From Nocardioides humi (GTDB lineage: Bacteria > Actinomycetota > Actinomycetes > Propionibacteriales > Nocardioidaceae): a DNA stretch of 64,000 nt. The stretch's first letter is position 1. Each line of letters begins with the position of its first letter. Below are positions 50,806 through 60,676 of the stretch, piece after piece. The stretch lies in contig NZ_CP041146.1 of NCBI RefSeq assembly GCF_006494775.1, positions 5,084,001-5,148,000 of the forward strand, given 5' to 3'. Position numbers and translations under genes: made by a program. The notes under the pieces are model-generated. The model saw nothing but the letters and a program-made list of their open reading frames with translations, searched no databases and was not told the origin of the DNA.

Positions 50806-52059
50806 ATGTCCGACGTACTCGCGTGGCAGCTCATCTGTGCTGCCTTCGTTCTGTTCATGACGCCCGGTCTGGCGTTCTTCTACGGCGGCCTGGTCAAGCA
50901 GAAGTCCGTCGTGTCCATGATGATGCTGAGCTTCGGCTCGATCGCCGTCGTCACGCTGCTGTACGTCCTCATCGGCGGCACGGGCATCGCGGGCAACGGC
51001 ACGAGCGGCGGCAGCAAGCTGTTCGGCAACCCGTTCGAGGACTTCGGCATGTCCGACCTGATGTCGGGCGTCGGCGGCGGTGACGCGGAGAACGTCTTCG
51101 GCGGCCACGCCTTCCTCGTCGCGTTCTGCATCATCACCGTCGCGCTGGTGTCCGGTGCGGTCGCCGACCGGGCCCGGTTCTGGCCCTGGATGCTCTTCGC
51201 CGCGCTCTTCACCACCTTCGTCGTGTTCCCGTCGTTCCGCTGGATCTGGGGCTTCGACGCCGACGGCGCGTACGGCTGGCTCGCCACCGACGTCTGGGGC
51301 CTCGGCCAGGGCGCGCTCGACTGGGCCGGCGGCACCGTGATCCACCAGTCGGCCGGTGCGGCCGCTCTCGCCCTCGCGCTGGTCCTCGGCAAGCGCAAGG
51401 TCGGCTTCTCCAAGGAGGAGACCGTGGCCCACAACGTCCCGCTGGTGCTCATCGGTGCGGCGATCCTGTGGTTCGGCTGGTACGGCTTCAACACCGGCGT
51501 GTTCGGTGCCGACGAGGGCCAGACCTCGCTCATCTTCCTCAACACCCTGGTCGCCCCGGCCGCCGCGCTGCTCGGCTGGATCGCCGTGGAGGCGCTCAAG
51601 GACGGCAAGGCCACCGCGGTCGGCGCCGCCTCGGGCATCGTCACCGGCCTGGTCGCGATCACCCCGGCCTGTGCCTTCCTGACGCCGGTGTGGGCCATGG
51701 TCCTCGGCCTGGTGTCCGGCGCGATCTGCGCCTTCGCGGTCGACCTGAAGTTCAAGCTCGGCTTCGACGACACCCTCGACGTGGTGGGCATCCACCTCGT
51801 CGCCGGCTTCGTCGGCTGCCTGTGGGTCGGCATCTTCGGCGCCGAGGCGCTCACCGGCGGCAGCCTGGTCTTCGGTGGGGAGATCAAGCTGTTCCTGGCC
51901 CAGCTGCTCTCCTCGATCACCGTGATCGCGTTCTCGTTCATCGTCACCTTCGTGTTCGCCACGGCGATCGAGAAGACGATCGGCTTCCGCGCCAAGGAGG
52001 AGGACGAGATCGCCGGCATCGACCTGGTCCTGCACGGCGAGGGCTACGCGCTCGACTGA
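50806..52059 (+). CDS. amt: Second ammonium transporter
   Basis: A 417-residue Amt family channel, about 11 helices, with [20 protein letters not shown], the signature [21 protein letters not shown] and a C-terminal tail [21 protein letters not shown]. It is clearly related to, but diverged from, the amt beside glnB. The ATG at 50806 is preferred over in-frame ATG at 50716, which would lie in the GlnR-box region. It is a single gene ended by a strong terminator. Confidence 0.94.
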   Translation: MSDVLAWQLICAAFVLFMTPGLAFFYGGLVKQKSVVSMMMLSFGSIAVVTLLYVLIGGTGIAGNGTSGGSKLFGNPFEDFGMSDLMSGVGGGDAENVFGGHAFLVAFCIITVALVSGAVADRARFWPWMLFAALFTTFVVFPSFRWIWGFDADGAYGWLATDVWGLGQGALDWAGGTVIHQSAGAAALALALVLGKRKVGFSKEETVAHNVPLVLIGAAILWFGWYGFNTGVFGADEGQTSLIFLNTLVAPAAALLGWIAVEALKDGKATAVGAASGIVTGLVAITPACAFLTPVWAMVLGLVSGAICAFAVDLKFKLGFDDTLDVVGIHLVAGFVGCLWVGIFGAEALTGGSLVFGGEIKLFLAQLLSSITVIAFSFIVTFVFATAIEKTIGFRAKEEDEIAGIDLVLHGEGYALD

Positions 52060-52076
52060 GGTCCGTCGTACGACGC

Positions 52077-52114
52077 GGCAGGCCCGCCCCGGACTCGGCC
52101 GGGGCGGGCCTGCC
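52077..52114. terminator. Bidirectional terminator between amt and the Fic gene
   Basis: A perfect 16-base stem (52077-52092 with 52099-52114) has an ACTCGG loop. It lies between the convergent transporter and Fic genes, 17 bases past one stop and 8 past the other. Confidence 0.88.
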
Positions 52115-52122
52115 GCCGTCCA

Positions 52123-53325
52123 CTAGGTGTCCCGCATCCGGCGGGACGACTCCTGGATCCGCGTGCTCAGGTCGGCCACCTCGTCGAGGACGGCGCCGGC
52201 CAGCCACACGGGCGCCCGGCGGGAGCGCGGGGCCCGGCGCAGCACGCCGGCGGCCATCAGCTGCTCGATCGCCGCCGCCGCCTCGTCCTGCGGTACGCCG
52301 ATCCGCTCGGCCACCAGCGCGGCGTTGACGATCGGCTCCTCGGTCAGCAGGTCGAGCGTGCGGTGGAGCGCGGTGCCGGGCCGGGAGCCTCCCACCGCCG
52401 AGCCCCATCCCTCACGGATCTCGTGCAGCCGGGTCGCCGTCACCCAGGACTCGGCCGTCGCGATCCGCACCGCGGAGGCGAGCATCGCGACCATGGTGCG
52501 GGCCGTGCCGTCGCGATAGTCGACGAGCGCCGCGAAGTACCGCTCCCGGTGCGCCACCAGCGCGGACGCGATGGGCACGGTCAGGTGCCGGGCGGCCCGC
52601 CGGCGACGCAGCACCGCGTGGATCAGGGTGCGCCCGATCCGGCCGTTGCCGTCGATGAACGGATGGATCGACTCGAACTGCGCGTGCACGACCGCCGCCT
52701 GGACCACGGGCGGCACGTCGTCGCGGTTCGCATAGGCGAACAGGTCGTCGAGGTAGCCGGGCACGGTCTCCGGCGGCGGCGGGACGTGGAGCGCCCCGAG
52801 CGGCGACCAGTCGCTGCCGCCGACCCAGTTCTGCGTCGTACGGAACCGGCCGGCGCGATGCGCCTCGGACGGGACCCGGTGGAAGAGGTCGTGGTGGGCC
52901 CGCAGGATCGCCTCCGGGCGGATCGCCCGGCTGGTGTCCGCGTCGCGGATCATCCGGGTGAGCGCGGCGGTGGCCGACGCCATGGAGGTGGCCGAGGCGT
53001 TCGCGCCGACCCCGAGCAGGGCGCGGCCGTAGTCGGCGAGGCTGGCGTCGACGTTCTCGATCTTCGAGGAGTCGATGGCCTCGGTGCGCAGCTGGAGGTG
53101 GTTGAGCGCGCGCAGGGTCCGGCCGTGCACGAGGTCGAGGTGGCTCAGGTCGCCGGCCGAGGCGGACGTCATGGCGCTCAGCGACCGGTCCATGGGCAGG
53201 TCGAGATCGCGGACGTACGGCGGCAGGGCGATCTCGATCTCGCGCAGCCGGCGGTCCTCCCGCGGCCCGCGGGGCACCCGCTGCTGCCAGGCCCGCGCCT
53301 CGCGGGTGTGCGGTGCCCAGTCCAT
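52123..53325 (-). CDS. Fic-domain protein (class II, self-inhibited AMP-transferase type)
   Basis: A 400-residue Fic protein. The catalytic loop HPFIDGNGR is complete, with His at about residue 221. An N-terminal helix carries SSKIEN (residues 86-91), fitting the inhibitory motif [S/T]xxxE[G/N] that blocks ATP binding in class II Fic enzymes. The C-terminus (NAALVAERIGVPQDEAAAAIEQLMAAGVL) is a winged helix. It probably AMPylates a protein target. The start MDWAPHTREAR at 53325 is chosen; no partner antitoxin gene is adjacent. Confidence 0.88.
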   Translation of the reverse strand: MDWAPHTREARAWQQRVPRGPREDRRLREIEIALPPYVRDLDLPMDRSLSAMTSASAGDLSHLDLVHGRTLRALNHLQLRTEAIDSSKIENVDASLADYGRALLGVGANASATSMASATAALTRMIRDADTSRAIRPEAILRAHHDLFHRVPSEAHRAGRFRTTQNWVGGSDWSPLGALHVPPPPETVPGYLDDLFAYANRDDVPPVVQAAVVHAQFESIHPFIDGNGRIGRTLIHAVLRRRRAARHLTVPIASALVAHRERYFAALVDYRDGTARTMVAMLASAVRIATAESWVTATRLHEIREGWGSAVGGSRPGTALHRTLDLLTEEPIVNAALVAERIGVPQDEAAAAIEQLMAAGVLRRAPRSRRAPVWLAGAVLDEVADLSTRIQESSRRMRDT

Positions 53326-53504
53326 GGCGCCATCCTCGCAGCCGGAGGCTACCGGGAGATTTCGTGCAGCCCGGTGTCGTGTGGGAAGATCACTGGTCGG
53401 TGTCGCGGACGCTTCTGCCACAGGGGAACCGCCGACCGTGACACCGATCCGATTCCACCCACTGTTCCGCGGCTGACCTGTGCGCACTCGCGAGGAGAAC
53501 CATC

Positions 53505-53867
53505 ATGAGCAACCCGAGCCCCGCCCTGGTCACCGACCTCGGCAACGCCGCCAAGCGCGACGACGTCCCCGACTTCCGCGCCGGCGACACCGTCAAGGTC
53601 CACGTCAAGGTCATCGAGGGCAGCCGCTCCCGCGTCCAGGTCTTCCAGGGCGTCGTGATCCGCGTCCACGGCTCCGGCGTCGGCCGGACCTTCACCGTCC
53701 GCAAGGTGTCCTTCGGCGTCGGTGTCGAGCGGACCTTCCCGCTCCACTCGCCGATCTTCGAGAAGATCGAGGTCGTGACCCGCGGCGACGTCCGCCGGGC
53801 GAAGCTCTACTACCTGCGCAACCTGCGCGGCAAGGCCGCCAAGATCAAGGAGCGCCGCGAGGCGTGA
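53505..53867 (+). CDS. rplS: 50S ribosomal protein L19
   Basis: L19 (120 residues) with [28 protein letters not shown] and the C-terminal [24 protein letters not shown] ribosome-binding site precedes the ATG. In many bacteria it directly follows trmD; here the second amt and the Fic gene intervene. A long perfect terminator follows. Confidence 0.97.
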   Translation: MSNPSPALVTDLGNAAKRDDVPDFRAGDTVKVHVKVIEGSRSRVQVFQGVVIRVHGSGVGRTFTVRKVSFGVGVERTFPLHSPIFEKIEVVTRGDVRRAKLYYLRNLRGKAAKIKERREA

Positions 53868-53874
53868 GCCTGGG

Positions 53875-53927
53875 GACTGGGCGCGACTCGATCGGCGGAG
53901 CGAAGCGACGCCCGATGCCGCCCAGTC
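53875..53927. repeat. Imperfect hairpin region before the rplS terminator
   Basis: GACTGGGCG (53875-53883) pairs with CGCCCAGTC (53919-53927), and ATCGG...CCGAT pairs inside. The stretch lies between the rplS stop and its terminator and includes the phrase GGCGGAGCGAAGCGACGCC, like other repetitive intergenic DNA of this genome. Confidence 0.4.
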
Positions 53928-53956
53928 GCGAGGTCCGACCTCCGCACCCACGCTTC

Positions 53957-53991
53957 CACGAAGGCCCGACCGTTCCGGTCGGGCCTTCGTG
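53957..53991 (+). terminator. rplS terminator
   Basis: A perfect 16-base stem, CACGAAGGCCCGACCG (53957-53972) with 53976-53991, encloses a TTC loop. It lies 37 bases before the lepB start and is the clearest intrinsic terminator in the region. Confidence 0.88.
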
Positions 53992-54027
53992 CGTCTCGGC
54001 TGGGCGGCCCTCCTAGACTCCTTCCTC

Positions 54028-54899
54028 GTGACGACCGACGACACCGCCCCGGACTCCGCCGCCGAGGTCCCCGACCCCGAGGCGAGCGAGGGAGCGGACT
54101 CCCGGTCCTCCTCCGCGAAGCGGAAGCACCTGCCGGTCTGGCAGGAGAGCATCCTGCTGCTCGCGGTGGCGCTGGGCCTGGCGATCGTCATCAAGGCGCT
54201 GTTCGTGCAGGCGTTCTACATCCCGTCGGAGTCCATGGAGCCGGGCCTGGTCAAGAACGACCGGATCCTGGTCCAGAAGGTCTCCTACTGGTTCGGTCGT
54301 ACGCCGCAGCGCGGCGACGTGGTCGTCTTCGAGGACCCCGGCCAGTGGCTGGGCCCCGCCGACAGCGAGGGCCCGACCGGCTTCGCCAGCCTGCTCTCCA
54401 AGGTCGGCCTGTACCCCACCGGCGGCCACCTCGTGAAGCGCGTCATCGGCACCGAGGGCGACGTCGTCGAGTGCTGCGACGAGCAGGGCCGGATCAAGGT
54501 CAACGGCAGGGCGATCGACGAGTCGGCGTACCTCGGGCCCGATCCCGGCAAGTGCAACGCCGAGATCAGCGACTGGATCAGCGAGCGCGACACCGCGCTC
54601 TCGAGGCCCTGCAGCTGGACGATCGGGCCGATCCCCAAGGGCAAGCTCCTCGTCCTCGGCGACAACCGCGGACACTCCGCCGACTCCCGCGCCCACCTGT
54701 GCAGCCCCGAGGACGACCCCTGCACCGAGAGCCCGTGGGTCGACACCGACCTCGTCGTCGGCAAGGTCTTCACCCTCATCTGGCCCCGCGACCGGTGGCG
54801 CTGGATCAGCCGCCCGAGGTCTTCGAGGCCGTTCCCGACAACCCGCCGGCCGACCTGCTGGAGAAGGCGAAGAAGGCCGACGCCGTTCCCGGCACTTAG
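54028..54899 (+). CDS. lepB: Signal peptidase I, apparent one-base frameshift near the end
   Basis: LepB cleaves signal peptides of Sec-exported proteins at the outer face of the membrane. After a charged cytoplasmic N-terminus a membrane helix occupies about residues 41-59; the catalytic Ser69 is in SESMEPG and the Lys in GGHLVKRVIGTEGD. GDNRGHSADSRAH is the conserved C-terminal box. One G missing after CCC at 54813-54816 scrambles the last 30 or so residues; the repaired end is PPEVFEAVPDNPPADLLEKA, stopping at 54899. The active-site region is unaffected either way. Confidence 0.9.
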
Positions 54900-54933
54900 C
54901 CTGGGTCCACGGATCCAGGCTTAGGGGGAGGGC

Positions 54934-55611
54934 ATGTCGACGCTGCCCAGGGGAGCGACGGTCCGGCGCGACGCCGGGATCTACGGCTACGAGCGCGCCC
55001 TGCGGCGGCACGGGTTCGAGCCGGTCGCCGGCGTCGACGAGGCCGGCCGCGGCGCGTGCGCGGGTCCGCTGGTCGCCGGGGCGGCCATCCTGCCGGCCGG
55101 CAAGGCCGGGATCGTCCCCGGCCTCGCCGACTCCAAGCTGCTCACCCCCGCCGCCCGCGAGCGCTGCTACGACCAGGTCGTGAGGCGGGCCCTCGCCTGG
55201 TCCGTCGTGGTCATCCCGCACGACGAGTGCGACCGCCTCGGCATGCACGTCGCCAATGTCGAGGCGCTGCGGCGGGCCGTGGCCAAGCTGGCCCTCCCGC
55301 CGTCGTACGTCCTGACCGACGGGTTCCCCGTCGACGGCCTCGGCGTGCCCGGCCTGGCCGTGTGGAAGGGCGACCGGGTCGCGGCCTGCGTCGCCGCCGC
55401 CTCGGTGCTCGCCAAGGTCACCCGCGACCGGATCATGCTCGACCTCGACGAGCAGTGGCCGGCGTACGACTTCAAGACCCACAAGGGCTACATCACCGCC
55501 ACCCACACCGCCGCCCTCGACGAGCACGGCCCGTCGCCGATCCACCGGATGCGGTTCGTGAACGTACGACGCGCGGCCGGGCTGGAGCCGCTTCCTGGCG
55601 GCGAGGGCTAG
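54934..55611 (+). CDS. rnhB: Ribonuclease HII
   Basis: RNase HII (225 residues) removes ribonucleotides from DNA and RNA primers. The first catalytic pair Asp35-Glu36 is in VAGVDEAGRGACAGPLVAGA, and later aspartates lie in YVLTDGFPVD and ITRDRIMLDLDEQW-like sequence (here KVTRDRIMLDLDEQW). AGGGGGAGG gives the ribosome-binding site. It follows lepB by 34 bases, the usual lepB-rnhB pair. Confidence 0.96.
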   Translation: MSTLPRGATVRRDAGIYGYERALRRHGFEPVAGVDEAGRGACAGPLVAGAAILPAGKAGIVPGLADSKLLTPAARERCYDQVVRRALAWSVVVIPHDECDRLGMHVANVEALRRAVAKLALPPSYVLTDGFPVDGLGVPGLAVWKGDRVAACVAAASVLAKVTRDRIMLDLDEQWPAYDFKTHKGYITATHTAALDEHGPSPIHRMRFVNVRRAAGLEPLPGGEG

Positions 55612-55620
55612 CCGGACGGC

Positions 55621-55714
55621 GCGAGCGCGTCGCATACCGAGCTCGACGCGCGGTCCTCGCTGCGCTCGGGCCACGGTCTTCCCTCGGTGCGGCTTCGCCG
55701 CCGTGCGCCGCGCT
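55621..55714. repeat. Dispersed intergenic repeat, copy 2
   Basis: This copy aligns with 23550-23642 over its whole length with scattered substitutions. It begins GCGAGCGCGTCGCATACCGAG and fills the gap between rnhB and the DUF2469 gene. Confidence 0.75.
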
Positions 55715-55733
55715 ACCGCGCTAGGGTGGCCGG

Positions 55734-56042
55734 GTGAGTGCCGAGGAGCTCGAGAAGTACGAGACCGAGCAGGAGCTGAACCTCTACCGGGAGTACCGCG
55801 ACGTCGTCGGCATCTTCAAGTACGTCGTCGAGACCGACCGGCGCTTCTACCTCTGCAACTCGGTCGACGTGAAGGCCCGCTCCGAGGGCGGCGACGTGTT
55901 CTTCGAGGTCACCATCGCCGACGCCTGGGTGTGGGACATGTACCGTCCCGCCCGGTTCGCGAAGAACGTCAAGGTGCTGACCTTCAAGGACGTCAACGTC
56001 GAGGAGCTCGCGACCTCCGACCTCGAGCTGCCCAAGACCTAG
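55734..56042 (+). CDS. DUF2469 family protein
   Basis: A 102-residue actinobacterial protein of unknown function: SAEELEKYETEQELNLYREYRDV, FKYVVETDRRFYLCN and FEVTIADAWVWDMYRP are highly characteristic. It lies just after rnhB, its conserved place in mycobacteria and streptomycetes. The start is GTG. A weak hairpin (56078-56084 with 56096-56102) follows. Confidence 0.93.
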   Translation: MSAEELEKYETEQELNLYREYRDVVGIFKYVVETDRRFYLCNSVDVKARSEGGDVFFEVTIADAWVWDMYRPARFAKNVKVLTFKDVNVEELATSDLELPKT

Positions 56043-56173
56043 CCTGGATCCGGGCTTGGGACCTTCGTCCCCAAAAAGTCCCGATTCCCCTCCGTTCGGG
56101 ACCTCAGCGGCCGTAGAGCGCCACGAGAGGACTGGGCAACAGCCCTCTCATCGAGCGCGCGCAGGAGGATGCC

Positions 56174-57933
56174 GTGTGGCCGCGAGCATGGCACAGGAGA
56201 CGACAAGGGTCGGACGAGCGGGGAGTCGTCATGTTGATGACGGTCCCCCTGCTCGCCGTACTCCTGGTCAGCGGAGCCTTCGCCGTCGACCTCGGGATGC
56301 AGCGGGTGGCCCGCGCGGACATGCAGGCGCTCGCCGATGTCGTCGCGCTGGACCTCGCACGCGAGCTCGACGGGCGCACCGTCAACGCCCTCGTGGACGT
56401 CCTCGAGGAGAAGAAGGAGCGCTCCCTGGCACGCAACCACGACATGGTCGGCAGTGCGAAGCCCGACCTCGCCGTCACCATGGGGTCCTCTCCGAGACCG
56501 GCCAGTTCACCGAGCTGCTCAGCGGCGCACCCACGGCGGTGCGCGTCGTCGCCGGGACCAGGGTGAGCTTCGCCTTCGGCGGCGTCACCGGCGTCGACTC
56601 GGGCCGTGCCGAGCGCCGGGCCGTCGCCGTCCTCGACGGAGGCGTTTCCGGCTACTGCTTCAAGGTCGGGTCCTACACCGGCGTGCAGGGGGCGCTCTTC
56701 GCCACCCTGGTCAACGGGATCTTCGGGCGCTGGGGCGAGTTCAACTCGATGTTCACGAACTCGACGGTGTCCTACGTCGACTACGCCGCCATGGCGAACG
56801 TCAACGTCGACCTGGTCGATCTGGCGCGCCAGCTGGGTCACACGGTCCGCACCCTGAGCGAGTCGACCGTCGACGCCGGCTCGTTCTTCCGGGCGCTGCA
56901 CGCGGTGCTCCCCGCCGGGACTCCCACGAGCGTGGCCAACGCGCTGCAGGGCTTCTTCACCTACGCACGGCCGAAGACGATCCGGATGGGCAACGTCATC
57001 GCGGTCACCTCCGACGGCAGCGGGGCGGGCGTGACCGTCAATGTCCTCGACATGGTCGCCAACGCGCTGAAGGACGTCAACGGGTCCACCCAGCGCTACG
57101 TCGACAGCAACTGGATCTCGCTGCCGCTGATGACCAACCTCGGGGGAGGGTTCACCCTCGCGCCGGGAGCCCGGCAGTTCTGCGCGAACGCCGGCGACTC
57201 GTTCCGCACGGTCACCGGAGAGGCGAGCCAGCTGACCGTGTCCACCAACGGCAACCTGAAGAGCTCGGACTTCCGGTTCACCGCCAAGGCGCGGATCTCC
57301 GGCCTCCTGGACGGCAGCTTCGACATCGAGGCCCCCAGCAACTTCCCGATGACCTTCACCATCAGGCCGACCGACGTGAAGGTCGTGGACGCGACCTGCG
57401 AGAAGGGGGTCGAGACGATGAGCTTCGACGTCTCCTCCGCCGGCTCGACGGTCGAGATGACCGGAACCTATGTGGACTACCAGCTCTCGAAGGCCGGGAC
57501 CACGATCAAGGGCAAGCCGGCGCAGATCCGGTTCGGCGGCAACATGAGGTTCTTCGTGAACGTCGACGGCGGCAGCGTCCGCTACACGATGACCGCGCCG
57601 CCGTACGGCGTGGCGGCACTGCCGTTCGGCGACAGCACCGTTCCGCGCTTCGACGCATCCAGCACGTCCTACGGCTACATCGAGATCAAGCCGGATGCGA
57701 GTCTCACGCTGAGCGCCGCCGAGGAGAACCAGATCAAGAGCGAGGTGCGTGACGCGATCGTCCGCGCCTGGCTGGACACCAGCAACCCGAACAGCATCAG
57801 CAACCAGATCATGAACCCGATCCTGGCGCTGGCTGGCACGAGCGTGAACGGTCCGACGATCATCCTCGACGGCGACGACGAGCGGGGTTGCGGCTCGGGG
57901 CCCGACGGCGGCGTCCCCGCGCTGCGGGGCTGA
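56174..57933 (+). CDS. TadG-like pilus-assembly protein 1, apparent frameshift
   Basis: A roughly 587-residue secreted protein. The N-terminus ERGVVMLMTVPLLAVLLVSGAFAVDLGMQR is the TadG-type membrane anchor, followed by ADMQALADVVALDLAREL. A large beta-rich extracellular part follows (VSFAFGGVTGVDSGRAERRAV, VSYVDYAAMANVNVDLVDL). One G missing in GGGG at 56482-56485 splits the frame; the intact paralogue at 58533 shows the same local pattern (LAVTMG...ETGQF against ISWTLG...DDGDF). The function of this large TadG subtype is unknown. Confidence 0.78.
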
Positions 57934-58081
57934 CCAGCGCCCTAGTCCGAACGAACTAGGCAGCGCCCTCCGGACGGGTCGAATGACCCGGGATCGGTTC
58001 ACTCGTGGGAGGGATCACCACTACTGTGTGGCCCAACGCCGCTCGGGGGCGTCATGGGAGGCGAGTCGGGGAGGCCGGCCG

Positions 58082-58531
58082 ATGAGGCGTTGGGTGCTGG
58101 GGACGGGCGCGTCGTCGGCGCGCCGGGACCGCGGAGCACGTGACCGCGGAGCGGCGGCCGTCGAGTTCGCCCTGATCCTGCCGGTGCTGATGCTCATCGT
58201 GGTCGGGATCATCAACTACGGCGACATGCTCAGCGTGCGCCAGTCGGTGAGCCAGGCGGCGTCCGAGGGGGCCCGTGCCGCCGCCGTCACCACGGGCAGC
58301 GACACCGAGAGGATGACGACCGCCCGCAAGGCCGTGGACGACGCCCTCGCCGCGCAGCAGCAGGAGTGCACCGCGTCCGGCTGCACGGTCACCATCGCAC
58401 CGTGCGCCGGCGAGGCCACGAAGCAGTGCGCGACCGTGAAGGTCGAGATCGCCTACGACGGCCTGATCCCCGGCTTCGGGCTCGTCCTCCCGGACACCCT
58501 CACCTACACCGCGGTCGCGAGGGTGAGCTGA
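58082..58531 (+). CDS. TadE-like protein
   Basis: A 149-residue TadE family protein: ARDRGAAAVEFALILPVLMLIVVGIINYGDMLS has the conserved Glu in the hydrophobic N-terminal segment, as in pseudopilins. The rest is an exported domain with four cysteines (QECTASGCTV, PCAGEATKQC). It lies between two TadG-like genes and ends 1 base before the second. The ATG at 58082 follows GGAGG. Confidence 0.87.
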   Translation: MRRWVLGTGASSARRDRGARDRGAAAVEFALILPVLMLIVVGIINYGDMLSVRQSVSQAASEGARAAAVTTGSDTERMTTARKAVDDALAAQQQECTASGCTVTIAPCAGEATKQCATVKVEIAYDGLIPGFGLVLPDTLTYTAVARVS

Positions 58532-58532
58532 G

Positions 58533-60179
58533 GTGCCGGCACGGCACCGCGACGAGCGCGGCGCGACCGCGGTCCTGGTCGCCGTACTGATGTCGGCGGT
58601 GCTGCTGGTCAGCGCCGCCTTCGCGGTGGACCTGGGCCAGCAGCGCGTCGTACGACGGGACATGCAGGCGGTCGCCGACGTGGTCGCCCTCGACATCGCC
58701 CGCGAACTCAACGGCCGCACTCGTGCGGAGCTGCTCGCCTCGGGCGACGTGGCCGCGGCGGCGGCCGCGTCGGCCGGCCGCAACGATCACGGCCTCGGTG
58801 GCGCCCCGGAGATCTCGTGGACCCTGGGGAAGATCGACGACGACGGCGACTTCGTCGCCTTCGACGACGATGACGATGACAAACGACCCACGGCCGTGCG
58901 GGTCAGCGCCGAGGGGTCCACCGACTTCGCCTTCGGCGGCGTGACCGGGCGCGACCGTGGGGCAGCCACCCGGTCCGCCGTCTCCCGCGTGGAGAAGGGC
59001 GCTTGCTTCACGGTCGGCACCTACGCGGCGAGGATCAGGCTGGGAGACGGAACGATCCTCGGGCCGCTGATGAAGGCGCTGGGAACCGACGTCGGTCTGA
59101 CCGTCCTCGACGCGCAGGGGCTCGCTGCCACGGACATCAAGCTCCTCGACCTGGTGAACACGGGGCTGATCGCCGGTGGCTTCGACGACTTCGTGGACGC
59201 GAACGTCAAGCTCGGCTCGCTCTACCTCGCGATGGCCCAAGTGCTGCAGAACCAAGGGGGACACGCGGCGCAGGTAGCGCTCCTCCAGAAGCTGGCGACC
59301 GTCGCCGTCAAGGACGTCGTGGTCAACGTCGCGGACATCCTCGGGCTGGACACCACCAGTTCGTCGGCTCTCGACGCCGCCGTGAACCTCTTCGACCTCG
59401 TCTCCACGGCGGCGTTCGTGGCCAACGGCGAGAACTCGATCTCGGTGCCGGACCTGAACGTCAACGTGTTGGGACTGTCCACCCTGACCGCCAGCGTGAA
59501 GATCGGTCAGAAGCCGATCCAGTACTGCGGCCGCGCGAAGTCGGAGGAGACGAAGGGCGAGTCCAACCAGGTCGAGGTCAACCTCCGGGGCAACCTGGCC
59601 AACCTCAACCTCGGGCTCGTCTCCATCTCGGCGCCCATCACGCTCACGCTCAAGCTGACTCCCGCGGACGTCCAGCTCGACGACGTGCGCTGCCTCACGG
59701 ACAAGAAGCTCCTGGACTTCGTGACGACCAGCGGCCTGACCAGCCTCGAGATCACCATCGGGGACCCGGCGAACAAGAACAACCTGTCGGTCAAGGCCCT
59801 GCTGGGACTCGTCAAGCTCGTCGACGGCTACATCCGGCTGTACACCACGCCCGCGCCCGCGGCGACCGAGACCAAGTCGGCGACGGTCGATTCGGAGGAC
59901 TACGACGGATCGGCGCCGGTGGAGTTCGGCACCGACTCCCTCGGCGTCCCGTATCTGCACCAGGACACCCATCTCAACGTGCTCGGCATCCTGCCCGCCG
60001 GTGGGTTGCTCGGTGCCGTGATCAACCCGCTGCTGAGCATCGTCGTCAACCCGCTCGTCGCGACGCTGGACAGCGTGCTGCTGACGCCGCTGCTCAGGGC
60101 GCTGGGGATCAACGTGGCAGGCGCGGACGTCTACGCGAAGAAGAAGGCCGACTGCGGGCTGCCGCAGCTGGTCGGGTGA
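58533..60179 (+). CDS. TadG-like pilus-assembly protein 2
   Basis: A 548-residue paralogue of the protein at 56174 with an intact frame. The N-terminal helix GATAVLVAVLMSAVLLVSAAFAVDLG, DMQAVADVVALDIAREL and FAFGGVTGRDRGAATRSAV match part by part. An Asp run (FDDDDDDK) lies near residue 112. The C-terminal 400 residues are rich in Leu/Val/Asp with hydrophobic end segments (LPAGGLLGAVINPLLSIVVN). The start GTG is 1 base after the TadE stop, indicating coupling. Confidence 0.83.
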   Translation: MPARHRDERGATAVLVAVLMSAVLLVSAAFAVDLGQQRVVRRDMQAVADVVALDIARELNGRTRAELLASGDVAAAAAASAGRNDHGLGGAPEISWTLGKIDDDGDFVAFDDDDDDKRPTAVRVSAEGSTDFAFGGVTGRDRGAATRSAVSRVEKGACFTVGTYAARIRLGDGTILGPLMKALGTDVGLTVLDAQGLAATDIKLLDLVNTGLIAGGFDDFVDANVKLGSLYLAMAQVLQNQGGHAAQVALLQKLATVAVKDVVVNVADILGLDTTSSSALDAAVNLFDLVSTAAFVANGENSISVPDLNVNVLGLSTLTASVKIGQKPIQYCGRAKSEETKGESNQVEVNLRGNLANLNLGLVSISAPITLTLKLTPADVQLDDVRCLTDKKLLDFVTTSGLTSLEITIGDPANKNNLSVKALLGLVKLVDGYIRLYTTPAPAATETKSATVDSEDYDGSAPVEFGTDSLGVPYLHQDTHLNVLGILPAGGLLGAVINPLLSIVVNPLVATLDSVLLTPLLRALGINVAGADVYAKKKADCGLPQLVG

Positions 60180-60307
60180 GATCCCACCCGTCACTTCCGT
60201 AGCGAGCCGAGCCACTCGCCGTCCACAGGCGGACTCGCGCACAGGGTCGTCCACAGGAGCCGCCCACGCACGTCGCCGGCGCCGGCCGTTGCGCGCACCC
60301 TGTCCGC

Positions 60308-60676
60308 ATGACGACGACAGCACAGGCCCGGCAGGCGATCGGCGCGTACGGCGAGGACGTGGCCGCCCGTCACCTGAGCGGGCTCGGGATGACCCTCCTC
60401 GAGCGCAACTGGCGCTGCTCCGAGGGCGAGGTCGACATCCTGCTGCGCGACGGCGCGACCCTGGTCGTGTGCGAGGTGAAGACCAGGACCTCGCTCGAGG
60501 CCGGCACGCCGCACGAGGCGATCACCGACGCGAAGCTCGACCGGCTCCGGCGGCTGGGGGAGCGCTGGGCGATCGAGCACGGGATCCGGCCCGACGGCAT
60601 CCGGGTGGACCTGGTCGCGGTGCTGCGGCCGCGTCGTGGCGCGGCCGTCGTCGATCACGTGCGGGGGCTGTGCTGA
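60308..60676 (+). CDS. YraN/UPF0102 family nuclease-like protein
   Basis: A 122-residue UPF0102 protein with the restriction-endonuclease-like core EGEVDILLRDGATLVVCEVKTRTS (acidic and Lys residues in D/E-x-K spacing). It sits directly before comM and dprA, the conserved actinobacterial order, which suggests a DNA-processing role. Its TGA shares its last base with the comM ATG. Confidence 0.93.
   Translation: MTTTAQARQAIGAYGEDVAARHLSGLGMTLLERNWRCSEGEVDILLRDGATLVVCEVKTRTSLEAGTPHEAITDAKLDRLRRLGERWAIEHGIRPDGIRVDLVAVLRPRRGAAVVDHVRGLC

Noticed and set aside
58861..58884. Asp-run followed by Lys in TadG2 as a protease-processing signal
   Set aside because: It looks like an enteropeptidase site, but that enzyme is animal. 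The run is better seen as a possible calcium-binding or low-complexity loop.
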